NCBI RefSeq assembly: GCF_905171765.1
Contig: NC_053397.1
Location: forward strand, 116,577,295 to 116,641,294
Origin: Bufo bufo
Taxonomy: Eukaryota; Chordata; Amphibia; Anura; Bufonidae
Reading direction: 5' to 3'
DNA length: 64,000 bases
Part shown: positions 10,085 to 21,347 of the stretch, one piece after another
Numbering within the stretch: the first letter of the stretch is position 1
Layout of the letters: each line of letters opens with the position of its first letter
Program-made: the position numbers and the translations under genes
The notes under the pieces: generated by a model
What the model was told of the DNA's origin: nothing
Databases searched by the model: none
What the model saw: only the letters and a program-made list of their open reading frames with translations

Positions 10085-13000
10085 AACAAACTGAGTCCCC
10101 CCATCAGACACCACATGAGATGGGATACCATGTAATTTCACAATGTTATTGACAAACACTTGTGCAAGAGTTTTAGCATTAGGTAGACCTGGCAATGCTA
10201 TAAAGTGCGCCATTTTACTAAAGCGAATAACTACCACCAGAATCACAGTTTTTCCTGAGGAATTCGTCAACGCTGTGATAAATGAGTCCAAGGTCGGGAC
10301 GGAATGGGCAACGGAAGTAAAGATCCGGAAGTATGTGTCACCTTAGCACGTGCACAAGTACTACAAGCTGACATATAGTCCTCAACACACTTATGCAACC
10401 CCGGCCACCAGCATCTATGAGAAATGAGATTGACAGTGGATCTGCTCCCAGGGTGTCCTGTGAAAACCGTACAGTGATGTTCCTCAAACACCTTGTTACG
10501 TAATTCAGAAGGAACAAACAACTTCCCTAGAGGGCAACAATCCGATGTATAGGGAGATGCCTTAAGGTCGGGATATAGGGCGGATATTACTACCCCTTCA
10601 GACAATATTGGACCAGGATCTTCCGAATCACAACCCCCCCCAAGAAATCTACGTGACAAAGCATCAGCCTTGACGATCTTAACCCCAGGACGATAGATGA
10701 CAAATTAAATCTGGTAAAAAACAACAACCATCTGGCCTGCCTTGGGTTCAGTTACTTAGCCGACTCCAGGTAAGCCCGATTTTTGTGATTAGTAAGCACA
10801 GTAATAGGATGAATTGCTCCTTCCAACCAATTACACCATTCCTCAAAAGCCAACTTAATGGCCAGCAATTCTCTATTATTCACGTCATAATTTATTTCTG
10901 CAGCTGAGAGCTTCTTAGAGAAGAATGCACATGGGCGCTATTGATAGGTGAAGGACCCTGCGACAAGACCTACCTCTATCTCTGATGTGTCAACTTCCAC
11001 AATGAATGGCTGTGACACATCCGGTTGCACCAGTATAGGAGCAGAAACAAATTATTCCTTAACCGCAGAAAAGGCTTGTAATGCCTCATCAGACCAGACA
11101 GACACCTGAACCTTTCCTAGTCATGTCCTTTAAAGGTTTAACCACAGTCGAGTAGTTCAAAATGAATTTATGGTAGTAGTTGGTGAACCCCAAAAAACGC
11201 ATAAGCGCTTTCAGATTTTCGGGTCAATCCCAGTCCAACAGAGCACGGACCTTCTCTGGATCCATACGAAAACCTGAAGATGAGAGTAGGTAACCCAGGA
11301 ATTGGACTTCCTGAACTGCAAACACACACTTCTCCAACTTAGCATACAATTTATTCTCTCTTAGGATCTGTAACACCTGTCTCACGTAATCCTGATGAGT
11401 CTTCATGTCTGGAGAATAAATCAGTATGTCATCCAGATACACAACAACAAACCTCCCATCAGATGATGAAAGATATAATTAACAAAATGCTGGAAAACCG
11501 CAGGAGCATTAGTTAACCCAAACGGCATGACCGGATTCTCAAAATGACCCTCTGGGATATTAAACACTGTCTTCCATTCATCCCCTTCCTTGATTCTGAC
11601 CAGATTACATGCCCCCCTAAAATCCAACTTGGAGAACACATTGGCACCAACAATCTGATTTAAACATGTCAGGAATCAAAGGAAGGGGGTACGGATCACT
11701 GACCGTAATCCGATTGAGCTCACAGAAGTCCAGGCATGGTCTAAGGGTTCCATCTTTCTTCTTTACAAAGAAAAACCCTTCTGCCAGTGGGGATTTGGAA
11801 GGTCTAATATGTCCCTTAGCCAAACTTTTGGCAATATACTCTCGCATGGCTGCTCTTTCGGGTTCAGAAATGTTATATAACCTAGATTTGGACAATCATA
11901 TTGCCGATGTGGGGGTAAATCCTGGCAACTACTCTCAGAAAATACATCAGAAAAATCTGAAATTAAAGTGGGTACAGGTTTAGTGGTTAAGACAGAAAGA
12001 TGTATTAAGACAGTTTCCATGCAATAATCACTCCAATTGAGAATCTGTCTCTCTGGCTAGTCAATGGTAGGATTATGTTTGCTTAACCAAGGTAAACCCA
12101 GAACCAAAGGAGCAGGCAGACCCTCCAGCACAAAACACTAAATAGATTCCTAATGAAAATCACCTACTCTTAAAAGGATGTCCTGCACCATCTGTAACAA
12201 ACAATCCTGAGAAAGTGGTGCAGAGTCAATTGCAAACACTGAAATATTTTTTTCTAATGCACTTGTTGTTAACCCATGCATACAGACGAACTGACCATGA
12301 ACTAGGTTAACCACTGTCAATAAACACCTCAATTCCCACAGTTTTGGACTCTAGCACCACCTCGGCAGATGGGAGAAATTGGGTACTACCAGTAAATGAC
12401 AAAATTAAGGTCTCTAACTCCCCACCCACACCACCAAGAGTAAGATGGGGATTAAACTTTTTTTTTTTTTAATCACCTTGATGCTGAACGTAAGGGTAAA
12501 CATTAACAAAATGTCCCCTTTTTCTGCAGGAAAAACATACTCCCTTCTTATGACTAAAACTCTTGCAAGCAGGCCTAGGGGTAGCTCCCCATAACTGCAT
12601 GGGTTCGTCACCAAACATAAACTCAGGAGTCTCTCCACTCAAAGTGTCAGACGAAGCTGCCACGTTATGATGATTCGTTCTGAGAGGGAGGGACCTTATA
12701 GGTCTCTCTCAGGTGTCTATCAATACATACGGCAAGAGACAAAGCCACTTCCAATGACTCAGGATTTTTGTGAAAGGTCAACACGTCCTTTAGCCTCTCG
12801 GATAATCCCTGACAGAATTGGCTACGGAGAGATGGATCATTCCACTCAGTATCTGTAGTCCATCTCCTAAATTAAGAGCAATAGATCTCTGCAGAACGCT
12901 CTCCCTGCCGTAAACCACATAACTTAGTCTCGGCCAGGGAGATCTGATCCGGATTATTGTAGATACGACCTAGAGCTCTGAAAAATTCATCTACCAACCG

Positions 13001-13330
13001 GAGGGACTGTGATCCAGTCGGTAGAGAAAAAGCTCAAGACTGAGAGTCCTCTTTAAGCAACAAAATGATAACACCAACTCTTTTACTCTCATCCCCAGAT
13101 GACAGCGGACGTAACTTAAAGTGCAATTTATATGACTCTCTGAACTTAATGAAATTACCCCCCCCCCCCCCCCCCCGAAAATCTGTCTGAAAGTGCAACC
13201 TTATGTTCACGACAGGCCTGGTTACTACTATTGGCACCAGCAGCCTGTTATCCCTGGATCTGCGTGCGAAGGTCAGCTACCATCAAACACAAACCCTGCA
13301 ATTGTCTAGCCAGTGCAGCGATAGTATCCG
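10058..13330 (-). pseudogene. Ty3/Gypsy gag-pol remnants
   Basis: Reading from right to left, gag begins near 13330 (an amphipathic segment, AALARQLQGLCLMVADLRTQ). A zinc-knuckle-like CFSCRKRGHFVN follows at about 12520, with its last Cys replaced. Reverse transcriptase spans about 11970-11200: [43 protein letters not shown], and LGYLLSSSGF in the thumb region. An integrase zinc-binding segment (HPGSRSTVNL, CSTCARAK) lies at about 10540-10300, and the integrase core (VSDGGTQF) at about 10090. Numerous stops and frameshifts separate these, and the protease and RNase H regions are too eroded to place with certainty. The YLDD active site is retained. Confidence 0.92.
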
Positions 13331-13379
13331 TAGCCTCACTGACACAAACAAAAATGACGGTTTTTTTGTCGGTTGATAA

Positions 13380-13930
13380 TGTCACGTAGTGATGTGGGAG
13401 GGAACACAACACTGATAACAGGAGGGAAGGAAAAAGGAACCAGGCCTCAAAACTAGGGAAAGGGAAGCGAACACCATCTATGGAAACCCTAATCCTAGCC
13501 CTGACTCCTATCCGTATGAACGGACCTTGAGGGTAGGAATGTTCATATACTAGAACCTGAGACCCTGGAAACCCTGAATTGCCCTGGAGTAGTGTCTGGG
13601 CTTGAGACGGCCTGTTCCTTCCAATATGAAAGAACAAGCATCTCTCTGAGGTCTAGTAACAAAAGACAGAGGGGAAACAACAAAATATAAAAGGGAAGTA
13701 ACACTTAACTTCTGAAGTACCAAACTGAAGCTATCAACCACATAGCATGATTGGTGAAACGAGACTAAATAGGGGAGTTGGAATGACCATTAAGCTACAC
13801 CTGAGACAAGAGGTTTAGTCATTACCAGCAACCACACTGAAACCAGTGAAACCAAAGAGGCTGTCAGATCAGATCACGTGCAGCCAGTCTCTTAGATCTT
13901 CTGACACCTGTCACATTAGAGACTGTGACA
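13380..13930 (-). repeat. 5' LTR of the Gypsy element (551 bp)
   Basis: Starts TGTCACGTAG and ends ctgtgaca on the plus strand, so the termini are inverted TGTCA/TGACA. It differs from the partial partner at scattered bases, indicating an old insertion. Confidence 0.88.
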
Positions 13931-14029
13931 ATTCACTACAGAACATGCAATGTTAGATTGACACTGTATGAAAAGAAAAGAATGTGGACTGAGCTGCAAA
14001 TATCTGCCCCTTATTTCATCCTATGGGCT
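13931..14029. other. spacer
   Basis: Short sequence, nothing recognised. Confidence 0.3.
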
Positions 14030-14296
14030 TGCAGCGTTTTGGGGTCTGCCTGGCGATGCGGAGCCAAACGGATCCGTTCTGACTTACATTGTAATTAAAT
14101 TGGGACGGATCCGTTTTCACTGACACAATATGGATAATTGAAAACGGATCCGTCCCCCATTGACTTTCAATGTAAGTCAGGATGGATCAGTTTTTACTTA
14201 GACTTTTTTTAAAAAGAATAATGCAAACGGATCCGTTCTGAACTGATACAAGCGTTTGCATTATAAGTGCGGATCCGTCTGTGAAAGTAGCCTTAC
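14030..14296. mobile_element. MITE fragment rich in ACGGATCCGT palindromes
   Basis: The palindromic core (A)ACGGATCCGT occurs at about 14067, 14104, 14142 and 14227, with a partial copy near 14270. It ends gtgaaagtagcctta, matching the end of the larger palindromic element at 33594-35082 (gtgaaagtagcttta). No coding capacity. Confidence 0.7.
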
Positions 14297-14299
14297 TTT

Positions 14300-14659
14300 T
14301 TGGTAGTCGACCGCTTGATCGTCTGGCAAGTCGAAATACACTCACTGGGAATCTGATGCGAGGAATGGAGCGACAACCTCAGCCCACTGGTCACGGGGTA
14401 GCTTTTCCCCGATGGCCACTTTCTCGTACATCGCCAGGTAGGTTTCGATGTCGTCTGCGGGGGTCATTTTAGTAATCGTGGCACAGACTGCTTTCCGGGC
14501 ATCGTGGACGCTCAGGGTTGCTCATGCTGTCTGCAAAGCCATCACCTGTTGTAGCAGCAACTGGTTAGTCTCCTGCTGCTTTTTAGCTTTGCATTGCTGC
14601 AGGTTTGTCTCTCTCTGCTGCAGGTTAGCCGCCATGAGTGCCTTCACAAGAGTCTCCAT
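14300..14659 (-). pseudogene. retrotransposon gag fragment with SCAN-like region
   Basis: ATG at 14657-14659 is followed by a Gln-rich coiled-coil leader (AANLQQRETNLQQ), then an in-frame stop at about 14522. The frame continues with ADDIETYLAMYEKVA and LPRDQWAEVVAPFL. The phrase (D)DIE-Y/L---E in front of a W-------L segment is typical of SCAN-like gag capsid domains of Gmr1-type Ty3/Gypsy elements. It is cut off at about 14300 by the MITE fragment. The nearby LTR lies directly upstream in the same orientation. Not functional. Confidence 0.75.
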
Positions 14660-14792
14660 TGTGTCATGGAGCACTGGTTATAATACAGCTGGTTTAAGGT
14701 ACGATATACAACCGTGCCTGAAAAATGCAGAAACCAAAAATATCGGTGTTCATGCCAGCCTCACTGCTTTTGACCGCATCCTTCACCAATTA

Positions 14793-15952
14793 TGGGGATT
14801 CGCTCTGGTAGACAGGAATAGCGGATGCAGAATAGAGGCAACAACAAGTTCTTTGGATCAAACAGTTCAGTGTTTTATTTACACTTTAGGCATGTTGTTG
14901 TGGAAATTTTATTAGGATGTGTATTTAATATATTGTGTATTGTCATTATGTCTCTCAGTGTCAGGGTAAACCATTGGAGTGGATATCTTCCTGTGTATGT
15001 CCTGTCACAGCTGCTGGGCGCAGAGGTCTCCGTCGGTGAATGGTCCATGTGCTATGCGCTGGGCTGTGGGCCGAGGGAGACTGATGTGTTAGGCAGAGCA
15101 GTGTTTTGTTGGCTGATGTATGGACGCCGGCTAGGGCCCCCGTGCAAGACGCGGATTTATTGGCTTGGTGTGGATGCATTTGTTAAGAGAACAATATAAC
15201 GAAAGGAACGTGCGTTTGTTGTCTCTAGTGCGCCTGATCAGCCGCTGGAGATAATGACGTTGTCCTGTAAATAAACATGCATGAGGATCATAGTAATTTT
15301 ATCTGGCATTGATCACTGAGCAAGGCTGGATAAAATTAGCTCCAGTAGTAATGGTAGGTTATTCTAAATGATGGTGTCTTGTCTTCCTATGTCATCACTT
15401 CCTGTTCCCTGGTCTTGGGCCAGCCCCTTTTACACCTTTTGTTAGTAAATAAAGGTGAGCAGACTGAGAAGGGCGGAGGGAGTTGCTCAGAATTTTCAAT
15501 CAAGATGGTAACGCCTAGGTTTGTCTCTGACTGTGGCTGAGAGAGGGAATTCACCTTTTTCCTTACACAAACTTTGATGCGAGTGGATTACAACTATTAA
15601 TAGTTACCTACAATAATGTGAGAAAACAAGCAGTCATATTCAAACAAAAAGTCACCTTGCGGTGTTGGTGGTAATTCACACTATGGGGTAATTCTGCCTC
15701 AGAGTCCTTGCTGATAGCAGCATCAACCTGTTTTTACACCAAACAGGTGGCAAGCTTTCATCCAGACACAAGGCTCCCAGATCCCAACACAGAGACATGG
15801 CTTCTGAGCCCAGCTGACTATTTTACGACAGCCAGGTGCGGCATTTAAAATCCGGTCCGGTATTTGACCTCACCTGGATGTAAATCAGCCCAGCATCACA
15901 TGCTGGGAGGAAAATACCTGTTTTCCCAGACGAAACCTCTCACTGTGTCACA
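14793..15952 (-). repeat. LTR upstream of the SCAN-like gag
   Basis: In minus orientation it starts TGTGACACAGTGAGAGG (plus end 15952) and ends near 14793. It contains AATAAA on the minus strand at about 14876. The end closely matches the solo LTR at 1477-2019. Spacing to the gag ATG (134 bp) fits a primer-binding site and leader. The length (1160 bp) is large and may hide further insertions. Confidence 0.6.
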
Positions 15953-16042
15953 ATATATATCTATATATTAATCTAGATACATGTAGGTCATTGTCTAGGG
16001 AAGTGTTAAATTTAAATATATATGTATATATGCCCTTATATA

Positions 16043-16979
16043 CAGTACAGACCAAAAGTTTGGACACACCTTCTCATTCAAAGAGTTTTCTTTCTTTTCA
16101 TGACTATGAAGGCATCAAAACTATGAATTAACACATGTGGAATTATATACATAACAAACAAGTGTGAAACAATTGAAAATATGTCATATTCTAGGTTCTT
16201 CAAAGTAGCCACCTTTTGCTTTGATTACTGCTTTGCACACTCTTGGCATTCTCTTAATGAACTTCAAGAGGTAGTCCCCTGAAATGGTCTTCCAACAGTC
16301 TTGAAGGAGTTCCCAGAGATGCTTAGCACTTGTTGGCCCTTTTGCCTTCACTCTGCGGTCCAGCTCACCCCAAACCATCTCGATTGGGTTCAGGTCCGGT
16401 GACTGTGGAGGCCAGGTCATCTGGCGCAGCACCCCATCACTCTCCTTCATGGTCAAATAGCCCTTACTTTCAAAGTTTTCCCAATTTTCCAGCTGACTGA
16501 CTGACCTTCATTTCTTAAAGTAATGATGGCCACTCGTTTTTCTTTACTTAGCTGCTTTTTTCTTGCCATAATACAAATTCTAACAGTCTATTCAGTAGGA
16601 CTATCAGCTGTGTATCCACCTGACTTCTCCTCAACGCAACTGATGGTTCCAACCCCATTTATAAGGCAAGAAATCCCACTTATTAAACCTGAAAGGGCAC
16701 ACCTGTGAAGTGAAAACCATTTCAGGGTACTACCTCTTGAAGCTCATCAAGAGAATGCCAAGAGTGTGCAAAGCAGTAATCAAAGCAAAAGGTGGCTACT
16801 TTAAAGAACCTAGAATATGACATTTTCAGTGGTTTCACACTTTTTTGCTATGTATATAATTCCACATGTGTTAATTCATAGTTTTGATGCCTTCAGTGTG
16901 AATCTACAATTTTCATAGTCATGAAAATAAAGAAAACTCTTTGAATGAGAAGGTGTGTCCAAACTTTTGGTCTGTACTG
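16043..16979 (-). mobile_element. deleted Tc1/mariner element, family C, copy 1
   Basis: The terminal inverted repeats start CAGTACAGACCAAAAGTTTG with a matching reverse complement ending at 16979. TA flanks both sides (16041-16042 and 16980-16981). At 937 bp it retains only the 3' end of a transposase plus long inverted subterminal sequence. A sister copy with the same deletion lies at 60604-61528, so this is a non-autonomous lineage and not two independent deletions. Confidence 0.95.
16184..16456 (-). pseudogene. Tc1 family C transposase, C-terminal remnant
   Basis: About 90 codons containing [14 protein letters not shown], the third catalytic residue (E) with its Tc1 context, then a C-terminal tail ending in FEEPRI. 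The helix-turn-helix and the first two aspartates are absent. It cannot catalyse transposition; the element would need a transposase supplied from elsewhere. Confidence 0.9.
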
Positions 16980-17190
16980 TATATGCATATATATTGGCCC
17001 TTTTGCATGGGCCGGTCCAGGTGGTGTATGTATATACATAGAGATGTGTGTATGCCCCCTTGTCAGCATACATCTTATTGCTGCCCATTTATGCCCCAAA
17101 ATTATATTGTGTGTGTATATATACATGCATATAGATGTCCAGTTTCGGGCACTTTAAAGGACAGATAATCAATAAAGATCCTTTGCCTTT
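16980..17190. other. AT-rich spacer with (TA)n and TATACA stretches
   Basis: Non-coding; alternating purine-pyrimidine stretches flank both sides of the Tc1 copy. Confidence 0.5.
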
Positions 17191-18669
17191 TGTCACCATC
17201 TCCGGCAGCGCCGGAGATGGTATGCCTAACAGGGACATGAGAACAAAGAGTTCCCATGCCCCTGTGTGCCGCTCACCTCCGGCGCTGTAATTACAGCGCC
17301 AGAGATGTGCGATATCTCCACAGGTGGGAGGATCAAAGGATCCCCCCGCCTGGGAGCGCGGGCTGGTGCGGTGATGTCATATCACTGCGCCAGCCCACGT
17401 GGACCAAGCTGCAGGCGTCTGCAGGGCGGGGAAAAGCGGGAGCGAGCGCCATAGGGTTTAAATACCCCAGCGGCACTGTGCTCGGCAGATTGGGATCCCT
17501 ACCTCCCCCTCCAGAGAAGAGAGCGCAGGCAGCCATGCGCCGGGCTTCGCTGCGCTGAGACACAGGACCCCCCCTGAAGGAGAGCACATCCGGCGCTCAA
17601 ACACAGAACCCATAGAAGAGAGTGCAGGCAGTGATGCACTGCGCTCAGAGTGTACCCCGCACTCCCTAACCCCGACCAGAAGAAGAGCGCAGGCAGCACT
17701 CACAGGCCGCGCTGCATTAGAAGCACAATCTCCACCAGTCCAGAGGAGAGCAGGAGGGGATGACCAAGCAGTCGATCTGCTCTAGTGAAGAGCGCAGGAA
17801 GGCGGGAGGATCGAGCAGTGTGCTGAGTCCTGAACCCTGGAAGGCTAAGTAGCACTGCCCCTTTAACCCCTTCTGCCCATGTCCTTAACCCCTGCATTGC
17901 CTGCCCTGCAGAGCATTAACCCCTGCTCACCTCCATTGCTAGGCTGTATTTCCTGCCCTGCAGTGCATTCCCTGCCCTACAGAGCAGTTCTCCCTGTGTG
18001 CAGTCCCAGCATTAACCCCTGCATTGCCCTGTCCCTGCAGAGCATTAACCCCTGCATTGCCCTGTCCCTGCAGAGCATTAACCCCTGCATTGCCCTGTGT
18101 GTAGCCCCAGCAGTAACCCCTTCACTGCTGCTGCCATGTACCCCTACAGCAGTGTGTCAACCCCTTTCACTGCTGCTACATTGTTAACCCTTTCTTGGGT
18201 TACCTCTGCACAGTTCTACAACCCTGTGTTCCTTAGTCTGCATGTATTAACCCCTGAAGTGCCACCATTGTGCTTTTACCCCCTTGTTATCCCCATAGGG
18301 ACAGTGAGTAGCCAGGCGGGTGGGTTGCCGATATTTGTGTGTATGTAAGTGTAATTGTAGTTAGATCCTGGGGAGGACTTGGGACTGTGTTAGTGTAGTT
18401 AGGACCGTATTAGTGTGTTGTTATAGTGTGTTTACTTATATTGTTGTGTGCTGCTATAAATATATATATCTATTCCCATTGATATAGATCTATATAATTA
18501 TAAGCAAATATTAGACTATGACGTATAGTGTGTTAATAAATACCTTATTTAAGCACAGTGTGTAGTCTTTTATTGTAGTAGGCGCCGCAGCAAAAGATGC
18601 AGGTAGGTCAGTGTAGAGTAAGGTAATCAGTAGTGTTTGTTTATTTGGTATAAATAGGCGGAGGCATCA
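17191..18669 (+). other. GC-rich, hairpin-bearing LTR-like segment
   Basis: It opens with a perfect hairpin (17196-17220, 11-bp arms, loop AGC), a perfect 20-bp palindrome (17281-17300) and an imperfect hairpin (about 17363-17399, 16-bp arms). It then shows a TATA-like gtttaaatac near 17456, degenerate direct repeats of gaagagagcgcaggcag (17514-17800), the 33-bp minisatellite, and AATAAA at about 18536. The order of promoter-like box, repeats and polyadenylation signal suggests an LTR or a 5' region of a retroelement. I found no coding domain and no TSD. Confidence 0.4.
18009..18108 (+). repeat. 33-bp minisatellite, 3 copies
   Basis: The unit cattaacccctgcattgccc plus tgtccctgcagag repeats exactly three times. 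Related ttaacccctg phrases are scattered on both sides (17870-18255). Confidence 0.85.
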
Positions 18670-18923
18670 CTAGACGACTCACGCCTATTTATGAATATTA
18701 ATTATTGAGATGTTCACAAATATCAATAATTAATATCACCTTTAACATTAATATCAGATTGACAGGGGTCCGGCACCCCCGCCGATCAGCTCGTTGAAGA
18801 GGAAGCGCTCCTCTCAGGTATAATTACAAACCATCCCATTCAGTTCAATGGGATGGCTCCTTCCTATTCAAGTATTTACTACAGAGCCGCCCCATTGAAG
18901 TGAATAGGACAACTTGTAATTAC
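18670..18923. repeat. dispersed MITE-like repeat, split by later insertions
   Basis: ggggtccggcacccccgcc and cccattgaagtgaataggac resemble a common amphibian dispersed repeat. It continues after the Penelope-type insertion at 21303-21347 and again after the second TTAA element at about 23530-23600 (ttaatctgatattgatgacc). The host repeat is therefore older than both. Confidence 0.55.
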
Positions 18924-19676
18924 GATATAATATAGTGAGCACTCAATATCTGTTGCTATACATCTGGTCCGATTTATATAAATTATTTATTAAGTCACAA
19001 TACAGCATACATAACATGAAATTTGATTAAAATTAAACAGTATATTATATAAATATAAATAACCCAGTCTGATGTAAAATATCACAATTTGTTATTAGAT
19101 GATTCCAGATATATATCAATGAAAAATAAAAATTAAAACTTATTATAAAATATATCAATATATAAATATATAGACAATCCTTATTCGTATCCTTATAAGC
19201 GCTACACCTGTGTTTGCAGCGCTACAAAGTCTCAGTTATATGTCTATGCTGGGAGGAATAGGCTCACAATTTCATGCGGTATCTCCGTGAGTATAAAGTT
19301 CAATGTTACTCACTATTTGGGGTCCAGCTTGTGCGTATCAGTCCGTGGTGGCGTCCCACCACAGGTCAGTGCACTCACCCGGTTTCTTTATAGCGCTATA
19401 GGATAGCTTCCAATAGCTCCACTCTGCAGTGTCGTTATGGTAAATGAAAAAACTGCTCACAACTGACTTCTATGCGCCCCACGTGTAGCTGGCGTCCTGT
19501 ATTTTACCGGCACTCCACGAGATCAGGGCGTCAGGGAATCCTCACTTGTAGATCAGTTCGAGGCTCCTATGGTGAGTCAGGGATAATATCAGTTACCGTC
19601 TATGCGGTTATGTCCATAACTCTGCGTGCTGATCAGCTGATGATTTCGGTATAGTGAGGTGTCTTTTTCAATATAA

Positions 19677-19742
19677 GGATCCCATCCGCTATACGCGTTT
19701 CAAGGTCTCTGACCTCTTCCTCAGTAGCTGGTTATGAGATCC
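19677..19742 (-). ncRNA. hammerhead ribozyme, left arm
   Basis: Minus-strand mirror of the right-arm ribozyme. TCCTCAG at 19718-19724 is the CTGAGGA core, TTTC at 19698-19701 the GAAA core, and GAGGTC/GACCTT forms stem II. Minimal stem III CGCG then GTA gives a predicted self-cleavage site near 19692. Confidence 0.75.
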
Positions 19743-19983
19743 ATCTTTACTTCCTTATATACCCTAAAACGGGTTACACCTCTTTTGCTTGATTAGGGCT
19801 CATTATAAAATCTGGTTTGGAGTGAGATGCTTTTGAAATCATTCCTCATACTGTTTAATCAGGGCATTCAGCATTTTCATCTACTATAAATATATATTGT
19901 ATACATTGATATATATCATATACATCAGACAGACCTAACTCATATGTACTATGTAATTCTGTAACAAATATCATTCTATAATC

Positions 19984-20243
19984 TAAATTTTTTATTTTTT
20001 TTATTTCTTATTTTCATAAAATTGCCAATAAACATTTCAATAAACATTTTATATATATAAAATTATAAAATTCGATATAGGTTCTATATATTTGTTAAAA
20101 AAATTTTGGTACTAAAATGTGCTAAAATATTAATTTAATTAAAATATTAATATATAATAAAAATTATTCTGAATTCATCTGTGATTCATGTTCGTAGTGA
20201 TGTATAGGGGGTGGGGACTCCCAGCGAAGGAGAAATCGGGGTG
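19984..20243. other. AT-rich central spacer of the palindrome
   Basis: Contains two ccaataaacatttc/caataaacatttt phrases and an unmatched GC-rich end at 20207-20243. It separates the two inverted arms. Confidence 0.7.
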
Positions 20244-20483
20244 CCGATTATAGAATATTTGTTACAGAATTACATAGTACATATGAGTTAGGTCTGTCTG
20301 ATGTATATGATATATATCAATGTATACAATATATATTTATAGTAGATAAAAATGCTGAATGCCCTGATTAAACAGTATGAGGAATGATTTCAAAAACATC
20401 TCACTCCAAACCAGATTTTCTAATGAGCCCTAATCAAGCAAAAGAGGTGTAACCCATTTTAGGGTATATAAGGAAGTAAAGAT

Positions 20484-20549
20484 GGATCTCATAACCAGCT
20501 ACTGAGGAAGAGGTCAGAGACCTTGAAACGCGTATAGCGGATGGGATCC
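20484..20549 (+). ncRNA. hammerhead ribozyme, right arm
   Basis: CTGAGGA (20502-20508) and GAAA (20525-20528) supply the conserved CUGANGA...GAAA core. Stem II pairs AGGTC (20511-20515) with GACCT (20519-20523). Stem I pairs GCTA (20498-20501) with TAGC (20535-20538), and again GGATC (20484-20488) with GATCC (20545-20549). Stem III is minimal (CGCG). Predicted cleavage follows GTA at 20534. This is the type I layout known from Penelope-like elements. Confidence 0.8.
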
Positions 20550-21347
20550 TTATATTGAAAAAGACACCTCACTATACCGGAATCATCAGCTGATCAGCAC
20601 GCAGAGTTATGGACATAACCGCATAGACGGTAACTGATATTATCCCTGACTCACCATAGGAGCCTCGAACTGATCTACAAGTGAGGATTCCCTGACGCCC
20701 TGATCTCGTGGAGTGCCGGTAAAATACAGGACGCCAGCTACACGTGGGGCGCATAGAAGTCAGTTGTGAGCAGTTTTTTCATTTACCATAACGACACTGC
20801 AGAGTGGAGCTATTGGAAGCTATCCTATAGCGCTATAAAGAAACCGGGTGAGTGCACTGACCTGTGGTGGGACGCCACCACTGACTGATAACGCACAAGC
20901 TGGACCCCAAATAGTGAGTAACATTGAACTTTATACTCACGGAGATACCGCATGAAATTGTGAGCCTATTCCTCCCAGCATAGACATATAACTGAGACTT
21001 TGTAGCGCTGCAAACACAGGTGTAGCGCTTATAAGGATACGAATAAGGATTGTCTATATATTTATATATTTATATATTTTATAATAAGTTTTAATTTTTA
21101 TTTTTCATTGATATATATCTGGAATCATCTAATAACAAATTATAATTTATATAAATCGGACCAGATGTATAGCAACAGATATTGAGTGCTCACTATATTA
21201 TATCATATTTTTCAAACCCCTCACTGTGGTCAGGGTGAACCACACCTTAGTTTGAGCACCTATCTTAGCTGTCTGAAGGGTGAGCCACTATAAACTTATA
21301 CCAACTTGTAATTACACCTGCTCATCGCTGCAATGTCGACCTTCTCT

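Larger units (their letters stand above)
9785..13930 (-). mobile_element. Ty3/Gypsy LTR retrotransposon, decayed
   Basis: LTR copies share TGTCACGTAGTGATGTGGGA at 9785 and 13380. The right-hand LTR (5' LTR in element orientation) is complete at 13380-13930 (551 bp, TGT...ACA). The left one is cut at about 10084, where it joins integrase sequence directly, so the C-terminal integrase and part of the 3' LTR were lost in one deletion. Flanks read attcc and attca, an imperfect 5-bp TSD. A 19-C run interrupts gag at 13158-13176. Confidence 0.9.
18924..21302. mobile_element. palindromic Penelope-type insertion with two hammerhead ribozymes
   Basis: Flanked by an exact 13-bp direct repeat AACTTGTAATTAC (18911-18923 and 21303-21315). 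Left arm 18924-19983 and right arm 20244-21203 are inverted copies with very few differences; the right arm lacks about 75 bp present at 19030-19105. A 260-bp AT-rich spacer and a 99-bp right-hand tail (21204-21302) complete the insert. Each arm carries a hammerhead core. No reverse transcriptase is present. Assignment to Penelope-like elements rests on the ribozyme type (very short stem III, GAAACGCGT) and the variable-length TSD. Confidence 0.75.

Noticed and set aside
19472..20754. Matching 60-codon ORFs in both arms of the palindrome
   Set aside because: Mirror images caused by the inverted repeat; short, and with no recognisable motif.
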